Below are positions 1 through 10,106 of a DNA stretch of 64,000 nucleotides, piece by piece. Location: positions 82,046,866-82,110,865 of the forward strand of contig NC_060252.1 of NCBI RefSeq assembly GCF_921293095.1, read 5' to 3'. The notes under the pieces are model-generated. The model worked only from the letters and a program-made list of their open reading frames with translations, had not been told where the DNA came from and searched no databases. The stretch is from Ischnura elegans. Lineage: Eukaryota; Arthropoda; Insecta; Odonata; Coenagrionidae. Position numbers and translations under genes: made by a program. Every line of letters begins with the position of its first letter. Within the stretch, counting starts at the first letter, position 1.

Positions 1-314
1 TAAAAAAAGAGTTGACCAATGACATATTGCAATACTCTTAAGAAAGATAACCTCCTGGAGGTGATCAAGGCTACTCCATTATCAGCTAGGACTGCAGTTT
101 TATGGCTAAACATTGCAAGTGGTCAAGAATAAAATATGTTAAATGCAAATGTGAATTAATAATTCCTCGTTAGTTTAATAATTGCAATAATTTAAAAGAT
201 AAACCTTTTTGGATAAATGCACATGTTTTTCTGAGCAACCACTCGCTATTTATTTAGAAGGAACTTTGGTTAAGATACCCTGTAATATGTATAATTAAAG
301 GTAAAAGGAACACT

Positions 315-633
315 CAGGGGCGCAGCTAGGAATTAAGGCTAGGGGGGGTTTCAGGTGCAACTAATACTGGGGGGCTTGAAGGTATTGCATACCCACAAGG
401 ATATGCAATACCCTCTAGAGTAGTAGGTGTGGAGGCCTTCCGCCGGAAAAAATTAAGATAAATGGTTCAAAATGGTGATTTTTACGGTCTTCTGAGGGAT
501 ATTTTATGAATCCTCACACTATTCTATAAGCAATATTAATCCAATTAAGTAAAATAGATTTAACTTAAAAATTTCTGTGAGCTCTGGGGGGGGGGGGGGT
601 TTATCCCTCAAAACCCCTCTCGCTGTGCCACTG
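315..633 (+). mobile_element. Non-autonomous hAT-type element (family 1)
   Basis: It begins CAGGGGCGCAGCTAGG and ends CTGTGCCACTG, imperfect terminal inverted repeats of the CAGNGGCG type. Perfect 8-bp duplications GGAACACT flank it (307-314 and 634-641), the hAT signature. It has no coding capacity. The same family, in reverse, forms the outer element at 8566-9343, and a fragment lies at 41091. Confidence 0.85.
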
Positions 634-641
634 GGAACACT

Positions 642-1441
642 ATCTTACTTTTAATTTACTATTGCCAAATATAAATTTATGCATATCAAGTCTAAGCGTC
701 TGCATATATTTTTAACATTTGCTGAACTGAAGAATTACCTATATTACCAGCCAAAATAATTCCATAAAAAAGGCTTGCCACTTTATTTATTTTGTTTATT
801 CATTCGTTTCATTTTAAATTTCCCCTTAAATTCATTAAATTTAAAATTTGATTCAGAAAATTAGTGAATTGCAATGAAAAACTATAGGAAAATTTATGTG
901 CCTGATTATAGCACTTATTTTAGATTGGTGGGCAATTGCATGTACTACCTTTTCAAAGCTTGGATCAGGTAAATATTTACTCTCGGACTATTAGTGCCAT
1001 TAAAATGAAATTTTCTGCCCATATTAAATAAGAATTTTTAACCAAACTGAAGGATATGATGGACATGATATCAGGCAGAAGGTCAAGAGTAATCTAAGCT
1101 CTTCCACGAACAAATCGATGGGGCTTTTTCAGACCAGAAGGTCACGCACACTTCACTGATGAGGAAATAAGACCAGTCAGAAGGAAGGACAATTTTTTGG
1201 GTGAAAATTGAGAGGCAAAGCTGGAGTTGAGAGACACACAATTCTAATTTTCTCTTCATTTTTCCTCATTGAGAACTGTAAAGGGGAACCCCAGAAAAAA
1301 AACTCGCAGCTGTCAATCAAAAAGGTTAAAGATTAGAGTGACCCAGTTCAACTCCTCAAGATGCTGTGGAAGCATTTTTTTTAGGCTTCTAGATGTACAC
1401 ACACACAAGGGACTCCATTCAGGAAAGCCAGAGCAAAAATC
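642..1441. other. Intergenic, upstream of the lectin gene
   Basis: AT-rich sequence with no recognisable gene or repeat of its own. It should contain the distal promoter of the lectin. Confidence 0.5.
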
Positions 1442-1449
1442 TATATAAG
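1442..1449 (+). promoter_or_regulatory. TATA box of the C-type lectin gene
   Basis: TATATAAG lies 66 bp before the start codon. A TCATCAC initiator-like site puts +1 near 1470, 26-28 bp downstream, the normal TATA spacing, and leaves a short 5' leader of about 38 nt. A second TCAGTT at 1489-1494 is too far for this TATA. Confidence 0.6.
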
Positions 1450-1507
1450 GCTTACATTTTTTATTTGTCATCACTCTGTTAGCTCAAGTCAGTTTAGATC
1501 CACCAAA

Positions 1508-1769
1508 ATGCCCAAGATATCAAAATCTTTATCTATCGTACTTGGACTAATATTATTAAGCTTTTCCCAAGAAGCATCCTGCAGTGAGCTTAACAAAACT
1601 TTGTCCTTGGTGATATCAAGTCGGAGAAACCAAACAGGGCACTTGATATCTCAAGCATCTGTTGGCAGTGCAGATGGCAAGGTCCATGACCACTGGAAGT
1701 TGAAAATACATCAATCAAACTTTGAGCAAGGAGTAATGCGGTCATTTCAAATGACTGCAACATTCATTG
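1508..1769 (+). CDS. C-type lectin exon 1 (signal peptide and N-terminal region)
   Basis: Starts at an ATG in the favourable context ACCAAAATG, 60 nt after the TATA box. It encodes 87 codons plus one base and ends at G|GTAAGC. The open frame continues into the intron to 1852, but the lectin fold resumes only in exon 2, so the read-through tail is not real. Confidence 0.88.
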
Positions 1770-4700
1770 GTAAGCATTTCCATTCTTTATTCATTATTTA
1801 CTTTTTAAATATAAGGTTACTGAAGCCACCTACCCCATCGGTACTGGAATAAGCAAAGATCTAAAAAGATATGGTTGGTTAATTCTGGGATATTCATTCT
1901 ATTAAAAATTATACCAGCCATAACTTCATAAGGTTAAATGGCATAATAGTTATATTAATTGATTCCTAATTGTGTATCCAGAGGGCGAAAGCACTTGGTA
2001 ATGACAACAGTTACCTGATGACAATGCATAAAAAGCCATGGCAAAGTGTAATTTAAATTTACATTTCTATAATTTAAAAAAATCTGAAAATGTAATACGT
2101 ACATACTGATCTGTGATGCTGAATAACTCAATAAATTAATGCTAAGTAAATTATTTTGCGTACTTTTACATGATAAAATTAGGGATGGACGGATCCAGGG
2201 ATTTTTTCGGATTCGGATAGGATCCTTGATTTTCAGAGCCGGATCTTTCGGATTGGATATTTTCGGATCCAAATGCATTTTCAAATTCCTACTATTGAAC
2301 GAAGTAATTATTCAAGTTTATTCTGGGTACATACAATTGAAGGAATGTTTTTTAGATTTTCATACACATTTTAATATTTTTATAAATTAAAAATCATTTC
2401 TATAGGCTTTCAAGTTGTTTTTTAAAAACATCTTTACATCATCAGGACCAAAGCTGTAACACTTGGGTTTGGAAATGAAAATAGGAAAAATCTTCGGATA
2501 AACCACTGACCAGTTGCATAACGAGAGTGGGTGTGCACTTGCTAAGATGCGTATATGCATGTGCCACCACTGGGTTGATGTGTTAAACACCAAATATAAT
2601 GGGTAGATTATGTGAGAAGCAGAAAAAGAAGAAAAATATGGTCATAGTAATTTAATTTAATGAGAAACTGGTGGCATAGTGGGTTGCTTATTTGATTACT
2701 TTTGAAGAATGAAAGTCAACAATGTGCACGAGTGAGTCTATTCCCAACAAGCTCCAATTTTGCTACTTAGTCCAAGTAAATGGGGTGGCAACAATTTATG
2801 GATCATCAAATATTAACTTGCCTATGACCAGTGGCACTGACTCCTCGGGGCTTGAGGGGGCCCGAGCCCCCTCAATAATTCGTTATGGGTGTGAGGAAAA
2901 ATGTGTCAGGCTTGTCGATTTTCCCCGGAGAGTCCAGATATCGAGATTAGAGTTCTCAGTATTCTAATGTTGATCGTATGACTCATCTAAAATGCTTAAA
3001 AAACTTAAAACTCACTACTTATAAAATTTCCCGGGGAAAGATCCCCGGTTTGAATTGAACTTTTTGAATGAGACACTTTTTGAATGAGACATGGGATGAG
3101 TGAGAGATGCTCTTTGGATTGATGGCAATTCAAAGAGTCGAGTCCTCCATTTCAATTCAGAAGATGTGGACAAGGATTGCTAAAAATGAAAACTAAGATT
3201 TTTATTTTATTTTTCTTTCCGTGTAAATTATTTTCTAGTAGATTGGCAGAAGTTGGTGATTGAAAAAAATATGTTACCACAACAAGGAGATTTCCCTAGA
3301 TATTTTAAATATGCCCACAGCTTGAAAATTGCTTGAATTAGTGGGTAACTCATACATCTAATTATCATAAATAATAATTATTCGTAAAACATTATGTGAG
3401 CTAGGAAATTTGTTCTGATTAGAATAAAATAGTAGAAAGTTTGCAGCTACAATCATCATCACTGATTGTGAGATTGGCTTGACACAGCTCTCTACTAAAT
3501 TCTCCCATCAGCTAATCTTTTAACACCTATGTATTTCTTCTCTTTCATATCCTTCTTTACCTTGACTTCCTCATTACTAACTTGGTCGATCCATTTGATT
3601 CCCATCATTCTTCTGTTGCACCACATTTCAAAGGTCTCTATTCTGGCTTTCTCTGCTGCAGTTATTGCCCATAGCTCATTATCCATGCTGTATAGAAGCA
3701 TACTTCAAATGTAGGATCTTATTTGTTGTTTCTTTACTTCAATGCTTATGTTTCCCACTGTAAGCAGGTCTCTTTTTAAGAGGAATACTGCTTTCATATT
3801 GAAATAATGAGAATATTATGCACAGTAATTGTTGTACCTTGTTTTTACTCTCAAGTATGAGAAAATCATTTATCTGTTGGACCTGTGTGCCCCCCAGAAA
3901 AAAATCCTGGATCCACCCGTGATTACCACCGCAGCTGGTTTTTAAACAAAAAATGGAATTAGCGGCTTACTCTGAACAAAAAGTGATTTCGTTCTCCCCT
4001 ATTTATTGACAATTTCAGCCCCACCACCTCTACCTGCTGATTATGAGCTGTTTCCTGGAGTCGGTTACTACAAATTCCACACAACTTTTGCCAATGGATT
4101 TGAGGATGCATCTTTAAAATGTGCCCAGGAAGGCGGTCATTTAGCCATCATCAACTCAGAAGCGGAACATCAAGTGGTTCAAGTCATGTTTGCCAAGCAT
4201 CCAGAGAGTACCGTTAAAACAGTTTGGGCATTTGTCGGATTCCACGACCGGAAGAAAGAAGGAGAATTTTACACAATATTTGGTGAGTGCATCAGAAAAT
4301 TCTTGTTTTATTAAAATGCATTGCATATGGCAATAAAATTGAAAAAAATGCAGCTTAGGCCAAAACTAATTGTGATTCCAATCACAATTAGTTTTGGCCT
4401 AAAAAGAGTATATAAAAAAGAGTATATAAATATATCAAGACAGACAAATTCGAGGAGTGCTTTGAAGGTTGTCTGTGGGCTGACAAAAAACATAAAAATG
4501 ATATCTTTAACTCATATTAATAGAGTGTGGTTAATTAGGACACATAAAAACTAGTATGTACACCACGCCCAAACTAAGCAAACTAAGTAAGCTAAACTTT
4601 TTCTTTAATATTAGTTTAAGACATGTAGCTAAAATATTTTTTCAAGCAAATAATTTTAAAAACTAATAAAGCACTGTTATAATTGTTTTAAAATGTAGGT

Positions 4701-5011
4701 TTCATTGACTTTTTCCATGCTAAAATGTAAAATGTCACAGCTTGAACGACCATGACTTAACCCCCCCAGTTTTGATCCTGGGTACGCTCTTGTTTCCTCA
4801 TGAGTTTACCTTTGCATTTTAAATCTTTCTGCCAGGTGAGCCTCTCCAGTCAACTGGCTTTACTCGTTGGTCCCATCCTGGGCAACCAGATGATGCTGGC
4901 AAGAATGAAGACTGTGGCACTGTTCACCGAAATGGAGGCCTCAATGACTACCCTTGCAACGGACAGGCTCCATTTTTCTGCGAATATGACCTTTCTTGGA
5001 CTGAAAACTGA
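1508..5011 (+). CDS. Secreted C-type lectin, hemolymph LPS-binding-protein type (3 exons)
   Basis: Joining 1508-1769, 4019-4282 and 4836-5011 gives 702 nt, 233 residues plus TGA; both introns are phase 1 with GT-AG ends. Residues 1-25 form a signal peptide (basic start, hydrophobic core, Cys at 25), so the protein is secreted. Residues 26-87 are the N-terminal extension of insect hemolymph LPS-binding lectins, with sequons at N29 and N41. The C-type lectin domain runs from about 100 to 226: a YYKFH start, WAFVGFHD at 157-164 in place of WIGL, and four cysteines (C122, C202, C216, C224) for the two canonical disulfides. QPD at 192-194 is the galactose-type calcium-site triplet; LND at 211-213 replaces WND. 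Family knowledge: such lectins are hemolymph pattern-recognition proteins that bind bacterial surface sugars. Ligand is inferred. The Met at 4006 belongs to an intron read-through frame and is not a start. Confidence 0.9.
2829..3052 (+). mobile_element. Truncated hAT-type element (family 2) in lectin intron 1
   Basis: It begins CAGTGGCACTGACTCC and runs in parallel with the reverse complement of the middle nested element at 8844-9305, but its far terminus is missing. It preserves the uninterrupted stretch GTTATGGGTGTGAGG, the empty site for the inner element at 9046-9239. Confidence 0.75.
3452..3805 (-). pseudogene. Non-LTR retrotransposon reverse-transcriptase C-terminal remnant
   Basis: Read leftwards it gives a decayed version of the region after the RT domain: LWAITAAEKARIETFEMWC then RRMMGIKWIDQVSNEEV, comparable to the common insect LINE pattern SETWT..ADK..EAFEMWC..RM..I.W.DRVSNEEV. 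The reading jumps from SNEEV straight to KVKKDMKEKKYIGVKRLADGR, so the segment between has been deleted. It ends in a TCATCATCA run typical of this family's 3' end. It lies antisense within lectin intron 1. Confidence 0.75.
3806..3926 (+). mobile_element. 3' part of a hAT-type element (family 3)
   Basis: It shares the internal segment GTAATTGTTGTA and the end CCCCCCAGAAAAAAATCCTGG with the fuller copies at 6455-6715 and 11561-11832. The left end is missing. Confidence 0.6.
4019..4282 (+). CDS. C-type lectin exon 2 (first half of lectin domain)
   Basis: The acceptor is TTTCAG at 4013-4018 after a short pyrimidine tract. Two bases complete the split Ala codon, then a proline-rich linker leads into the lectin domain, with the first conserved Cys (residue 122), GGHLAIINSEAE, and WAFVGFHD. 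It ends in phase 1 at G|GTGAGT. Confidence 0.9.
4355..4402. repeat. Perfect 23-bp-arm hairpin in lectin intron 2
   Basis: Arms 4355-4377 and 4380-4402 are exact reverse complements separated by CC. The transcript would form a 23-bp stem with a 2-nt tip. Confidence 0.9.
4645..4796 (+). mobile_element. hAT-type fragment (family 4) in lectin intron 2
   Basis: It matches the right-hand half of the element at 22981-23239: TTTTTTCAAGCAAATAATTT, ACTAATAAAG, and the end TTTTGATCCTGGGTACGC. Confidence 0.65.
4836..5011 (+). CDS. C-type lectin exon 3 (calcium-site half and stop)
   Basis: The acceptor CTGCCAG ends at 4835. The frame gives GEPLQSTGFTRW, then QPD, EDC, GGLNDYPC and FFCEY, followed by a ten-residue tail and TGA at 5009-5011. 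The open frame seen at 4800-5084 on this strand is a shifted shadow of this exon. Confidence 0.9.
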
Positions 5012-5141
5012 AGTCTATTGGGAACTTAAAAGTAAGCCAGTTAAAAGTAAGTTTCACCATAATACCCAGAGGCCAAAGCCTTGACAAACTAAGCACCCTT
5101 ATTAGCACCAAACATTAACGAATTAGCATCAATCACTATAG

Positions 5142-5147
5142 ATTAAA
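5142..5147 (+). promoter_or_regulatory. Candidate polyadenylation signal of the lectin gene
   Basis: ATTAAA lies 131 nt after the stop. A hAT-type element begins 13 bp further on and supplies an AATAAA at 5223-5228, so the mature 3' end may use either. Confidence 0.4.
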
Positions 5148-5159
5148 TTCCCCTTCACA

Positions 5160-5842
5160 CAGTGGCGGCGCGTGCGTATTCACATGTTAGCAAGTGCACA
5201 CGCAAAGATGAATGAATTATAAAATAAAACTATTCCTTTGCAACGAGAAGGATAAAACTCCTGTCTCCATATGCAAGAAACATGAAGCTCCGAACGTTAC
5301 AGCTATCTCCTTTTCGAATTCACCGCTCTACAAGTGTGCAATCCCGTGGCATCGCGCCGTGTGCATTTTCGGTCTATGCGATCGCTTGAGGGTGCTCTAG
5401 CAGGATGAAGTAAGCGGGGGGGTATGTGCTGTTCAAATGGGTGATGGGAGCAGACTCAAAACGATGCGAGTGTGCACGAGCATATTTTTGGTGAGTGACT
5501 CGCAGGTAGTGTAGTGGTGTAGCCACCATCTACACTATCTGCGCCCAGGATTCTAGTCCGTCTACAGAGTAATCTGTATGGCCGTTTTCTACACTACTTC
5601 CTCATAGGGTGTAAGGAAAGGAGAATTTCACCTATTATTTCACATATTATTTTCATGCATGCTAATATTATTTCTGTTCGTGCAATTTTAAGGGTAGAAT
5701 ATGCCAGTGATATGTTTTGCTTGCTATGTATTCTATTACGACGAAATATGATGCTCATGGATTAGGATTAACATGATATAATTAAATCATCCTATATCTG
5801 CTCTAATGCACACCCTAGATAAATGACCACCAGCCGCCACTG
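5160..5842. mobile_element. Non-autonomous hAT-type element, 683 bp
   Basis: Termini are CAGTGGCGGC and GCCGCCACTG, flanked by perfect 8-bp duplications CCTTCACA (5152-5159 and 5843-5850). No transposase is encoded; the small open frames inside are not conserved protein. It sits just 3' of the lectin gene. A (TA)n run follows at about 5855-5866. Confidence 0.88.
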
Positions 5843-5850
5843 CCTTCACA

Positions 5851-6454
5851 GAGTATATATATATATAAATGAGCCTCAGTAAAATTAACATGAGAGAGAT
5901 TAAGGAACATAACGATCATTGCAGTTGCCCAGAAAGCCAGAGGTCTGTGGTCCGTGGGAATATTTTTTCATGGCAATTTGTGTTAACTTCACTGCTGTTC
6001 TGGGGAAAATCTGAGGGATATTGTTATTTATTGAATATTCTTCCATTTTTGTATAAAAGTCAAATCATGATTTTGAGAGTAGTGGCCCACGTGACCCTAA
6101 TAACGACATGGGATTACCAATCCCACTCTTTCCATCCCTACCCTCTCCCCAGAGATGTCAGCGGGCTCCCGTCACGTGATGGCACTTCCTTCCTTCTTTC
6201 CTCTCTATCCACATCTCTCGAGGATGACTATGGTGTCTATAGACATATAATTTAAACTACTTGGTTTCCGGCTCATGTGTGTTTTACCCTCTAAGAACGG
6301 TCCTCATCTGCTGCCATACACAGGGTCTACATAAATATCTGTGGATTATTCTTATTATAGAATAATATTCCATTTGTGTAGGAATGGAAAATTTGGTTTT
6401 GCTATTGGTAGCTTGTGTCGCCTTAATGACATCATGGATATTCTTCCATACATA
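5851..6454. other. Intergenic, no gene recognised
   Basis: Contains a short TA microsatellite at its left edge. An open frame on the plus strand (5869-6255) shows no motif and I do not support it as a gene. Confidence 0.4.
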
Positions 6455-6715
6455 GACAGATTTAGGGGGGGCAGGGGCACATGCCCCCCTAGAGGCTTAA
6501 AAAATGGACAAGATTATTAATACTGTTATCACTACGTTCATTTCATTTAGTGTATTACAGAGACTTATTCATTTAATTTAATATTAATAAATTCCTTATC
6601 AAAATGAAGAGAATATTTCCTACTGTAATTGTTGTATTTTGTTTTTAATTTCAAATACGAGAAGACCCTTGTGCCCCCCAGCGAAAAAAATTGTGAATCG
6701 GCCCCTGCTTTGATC
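6455..6715 (+). mobile_element. hAT-type element (family 3)
   Basis: It begins near AGACAGATTTAGGGGGGGC and ends AATCGGCCCCTG, with inside it AAAAAATGGACAAGAT and GTTTTTAATTTCAAATA as in the copies at 11561 and 3806. No clean target duplication remains. Confidence 0.6.
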
Positions 6716-7895
6716 ACATTCACTTCCATCTCTATCCCTATTCTGGAGCCATTATAGGGCTCTCAATTTGGCTATGCATCCTTTCCCTTTCTTACTCTTC
6801 CTCACCACAAAACTATGATTTTCTCAAAGCAAAGTGCACAAAATATACGGAAAACCATAACATGGAAATGGAGACATAGTCTGCTAAAACAGTAATAATA
6901 AATTGATTATTCTGATTCTCTTATGATCAGCCATTAGTTTTTCCCATCCATTAGAAAAGATAATAATTGGAGCTTAACCATACTCCTTCGTCAATCTCAT
7001 TTTTCCTAGTAATTTCGAAATTCCTGAAATTTGATCACAAAATTGCAAACAAAAATGGGCTTGTTAACCAATTTTTTTAATTGTTGATTGTGATAAATTG
7101 GAAAATAAAGAGAAAGGTATTTTTAGTTTTTCAATCTGCTGCCCACTATGCTCAAGATATGTTCAGTGAAACGTGAATATATTTGTAATTTATTTTCCTG
7201 CTACAAGATTGACTTCTCATGAACTAAGTTAATGATGTCTTGCCCTCCTGTAATGCATACCTCCGCGTCTCCCCTACATCTCAGTCTCAAGTATCAGCCT
7301 CATCTGGTTTTTGATTATTTGCACTCTTTGGAATGATTCTTTCTGTAAATTAGCTAAAATTTAATGAGGCCACCAACTAATGAAAAGTGGGTAAAAATTT
7401 TTGTGGTTTTTTTTCTTTTTAGCTCATTTTCTCTTATACGGGGAAAAAGTGTACTATTTTTTGTCATGAGGCCTAGCCGAGGGCCCCAGACTGCCCCTTA
7501 CCCTATTTGAACTGGTACTGAAAATACATTGATAAGACCCTTTGTCAAATTAATGATTCATTCACACCTTCTTCAGTTCTCATAGATGAATTAAAAGGAG
7601 TTACCACTCCATCAACTTATGCATTTTGCATGCTGAAAAAATACTCAGTGATTTTAAGGTTTTAATAATGCCCTTTACAGATGTAGAAATACTTTCACCA
7701 AATCTTATAACAGGAAAAGGAATTTCAAATATTTTCAAGAATATTAAAATATGTACTTAGAGGCAACTTTCCAATTTTTGGCCAGCTCAAAATGCCATAA
7801 AAAGCCAATTTTCACTAAGCTGATCCAAGAGGGCTTATATTATAACAGGAGGAGAAAAGAAAAAATTTTTGATTACAATCCTCAGATTAAGTATT
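6716..7895. other. Intergenic; contains a repeat terminus near 7446-7510
   Basis: Mostly unassigned AT-rich DNA. The segment GAGGCCTAGCCGAGGGCCCC at about 7466-7485 is the reverse complement of a repeat end that recurs at about 23565-23620. Confidence 0.45.
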
Positions 7896-7903
7896 TGCTG
7901 AAC

Positions 7904-8245
7904 CAGTGGCGTAACTATGGGGGAGGGACGAGGGGAATATGTCCCCCCCAAAAACTCCGAGAATTTTATAGCACACTAATGTTTTCCCTGTGGCGATGAT
8001 TTCCCATGGCATTACAAGTGAAATACAAATTTTAGGTGTCAAAATACCTGCATGGCATGCCTGAAAGTGAGCCAAAATGATGTAAAAACATTTTACATAA
8101 TTTTGACACTCTTCCAGACATGTCTTTTTTGCAAAAAACTGCCCTACACCCCCAAAAGCACTCCCCGTTGCCAGGGAGGGGGGCGGTTTTACCCCCTCCA
8201 GATTCCCCCATGCCCTCCCAAAGCATATTCCTGGTTACGCCTCTG
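7904..8245. mobile_element. Non-autonomous hAT-type element, 342 bp
   Basis: It begins CAGTGGCGTAACTATGGG and ends CCTGGTTACGCCTCTG. The flanking octamers are TGCTGAAC (7896-7903) and TGCTGAGC (8246-8253), 7 of 8 identical. No coding capacity. Confidence 0.8.
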
Positions 8246-8843
8246 TGCTGAGCCGCACCAAAAGTGGAACGTAGCATATGAAATCATGCAAAAAATACTG
8301 AAATGATGAATAACATTCAAAAGCAATCACTATGTAGTATCGAGGTATTTTAATCATGGTGACTAACTAAATAAATACATCATGTCTATCATACTAATTG
8401 TAAAGTGAGTTTTATCCATTGAATCATACTTTCTGTCTACCCTTATTTCTCACCTAGTTGTGATTATATCGCCCTAACTAAGACACTGCTTTTAATTCTT
8501 GAACTATAACTCCATCATTTAAAGTTTCATCGTTGCAGTAAGCAATGAACTGAGGTCACAATAGCCAGTAGCGCAGCGAGGGGGGTTTTGGGGGATAAAC
8601 CCCCCCCCCCCCAGAGCTCAGAGAAATATTCTAGTTTAAAACATTTTACTTAATTGTATTATGATTACTTATAGATTAGAGTTAGGATTAATCAAATATC
8701 CCTCAGAATGCCGTAAAACTCGCCATTTTGAACCATTAAACTTAAAAATTTTCTGGAGGAGGGCCCCCGCAAATCCTGCTTACCCTGGCGGGTATGCAAT
8801 ACCCCAACACACCTTAGTATTTGTTGTGCCTAAAACCCCCACT

Positions 8844-9305
8844 CAGGAATGCCGACTCACAAAAAATATTGGGTGGGCCCAAACCGGGGATCTTGCCCTG
8901 GGAAATTTTATAAGTAGTGAGTTTTAAATTTTTTAAGCATTTTAGAAGAGTCATATGATTAACATTAGAATCCTGATAACTCGAATCTCGATATCTGGAC
9001 ACTACGGGGAAAATCGACAAGCCTGACACATTTTTTCCTCACACCCATAGGCGGATCTAGGGGGGGCACAGGGGGAACGTGCCCCCCAGAACCTTAAAAA
9101 ATATTGAAGATTTTAATAAAGTCCAATTATCATTGCGTTCGTTTTGTATTACGAGGTAACCTTGTGCCCCCCCAGAATAAAATCCTGGACACGGCCTTGC
9201 TTGTGCCCCCCCCAGAAAGAAACCCTAGATCCGTCCCTGCTCACACCCATAACGAATTTTTGAGGGGGCTCGGGCCCCTCAAGCCCCATGGAGTCGGCGC
9301 CACTG
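8844..9305 (-). mobile_element. Middle nested element (family 2)
   Basis: Termini are CAGGAATGCCGACTCAC and GAGTCGGCGCCACTG, matching inverted repeats. The flanks are cytosine runs (CCCCCACT and CCCCCCCC), so the duplication is not clean. A partial second copy lies in lectin intron 1 (2829-3052). Confidence 0.75.
9046..9239 (+). mobile_element. Inner nested hAT-type element (family 3, deleted)
   Basis: It begins CATAGGCGGATCTAGGG and ends CCCTAGATCCGTCCCTG, with perfect octamer duplications CTCACACC (9038-9045, 9240-9247). It is a shortened derivative of family 3 with a duplicated end segment (CTTGTGCCCCCCC twice). Confidence 0.85.
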
Positions 9306-9351
9306 CCCCCCCCCCCTAGCCTTAATTCTTAGCTGCGCCCCTGACAATAGC

Positions 9352-10105
9352 AATCGCAGACATGATACCTTCACTTAAGCTGAGGACGAACGGTATACTG
9401 CAGGCACACCCGTTCTTCAATGCCCAAAACGCAGTACTATTCTCGAATACGCCCAGTAATATTTAAATCCACGCCTTGTCGCCTTTTATTCAGTATATAC
9501 CTCTTCATACTTGAAAACAAATTTAAGCCAGGTTTGCCCTTCTTCAGTCCTTTGCTGAACGTTTCTCATTTTAAAATGTGCGTCGCTTGCCGGCTAATCC
9601 TATTAAACTGGAATAATTTGTCGCAAAAGCACAATCACATGAGTTAAATATGCCTTACGTGGGCAATTAAAGTAATAAAAACACGTATTATAACTTATCC
9701 CACTCCTTTACGATTCTTTTATGAGACTTGAAGGACCTCTGTCTAAATCAAGTGGACGGGCGAAGATCGCTGTTCCGAAAACTCAAATTTCGCCGGTAAT
9801 ATTTCATGCGGACAATTAGGAATGGAGACGTTTTGAGTTAGACGGGTTAGACGCTGTAAGGAATCTAACCTATCGCACGCGCTGAGCCCTCTTACGACAA
9901 CCTTACACCTGCCTCCTGCAAAATGAATTCCGATACCGATAGGTAATTTAAAACCAATTTAGAGGAAAACATTTTACAGATCAACCTTTCCGTGGATCCC
10001 GCGAATGTAACCCAATACGGAAAGTAATCTGATGCGTTTTTTTTAGAGAGAAATTAGGTTCTATTAAATTAATCAACGCCTCTGCGAAGGTAAACCGATA
10101 CAAAA
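9352..10105. other. Intergenic, no gene recognised
   Basis: From about 10000 it contains diverged short repeats of GTAATCTGATRCG (about 84 bp apart) that lead into the tandem array. Confidence 0.4.
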
Positions 10106-10106
10106 A

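Larger units (their letters stand above)
1770..4018 (+). other. Lectin intron 1
   Basis: A phase-1 intron of 2,249 bp. Besides unassigned AT-rich DNA it holds a cluster of GGATCC/CGGAT motifs (about 2187-2272), a truncated hAT-type element (2829-3052), an antisense reverse-transcriptase remnant (3452-3805) and a hAT-type end (3806-3926). Confidence 0.8.
4283..4835 (+). other. Lectin intron 2
   Basis: A phase-1 intron of 553 bp with GTGAGT donor and CTGCCAG acceptor. It contains a perfect 23-bp-arm hairpin (4355-4402) and a 5'-truncated hAT-type fragment (4645-4796). Confidence 0.8.
8566..9343 (-). mobile_element. Outer hAT-type element (family 1) carrying two nested insertions
   Basis: Termini are CAGTAGCGCAGCGAGG and TTAGCTGCGCCCCTG, in reverse orientation to the 315-633 copy. 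Perfect 8-bp duplications ACAATAGC flank it (8558-8565 and 9344-9351). Its own sequence is 8566-8843 and 9306-9343; the rest is the family 2 insert. Confidence 0.88.

Noticed and set aside
1153..1180. CTGATGAGGAAATAAGACC as a hammerhead
   Set aside because: Box 1 is present, but there is no stem II and the downstream core is wrong.
1508..1852. A 114-residue protein as a separate small gene
   Set aside because: Its first 87 codons are lectin exon 1; the rest is intron read-through past a clean GTAAGC donor.
4800..5084. A 94-residue protein on the plus strand
   Set aside because: It is a shifted frame over lectin exon 3; the correct frame gives the conserved lectin residues.
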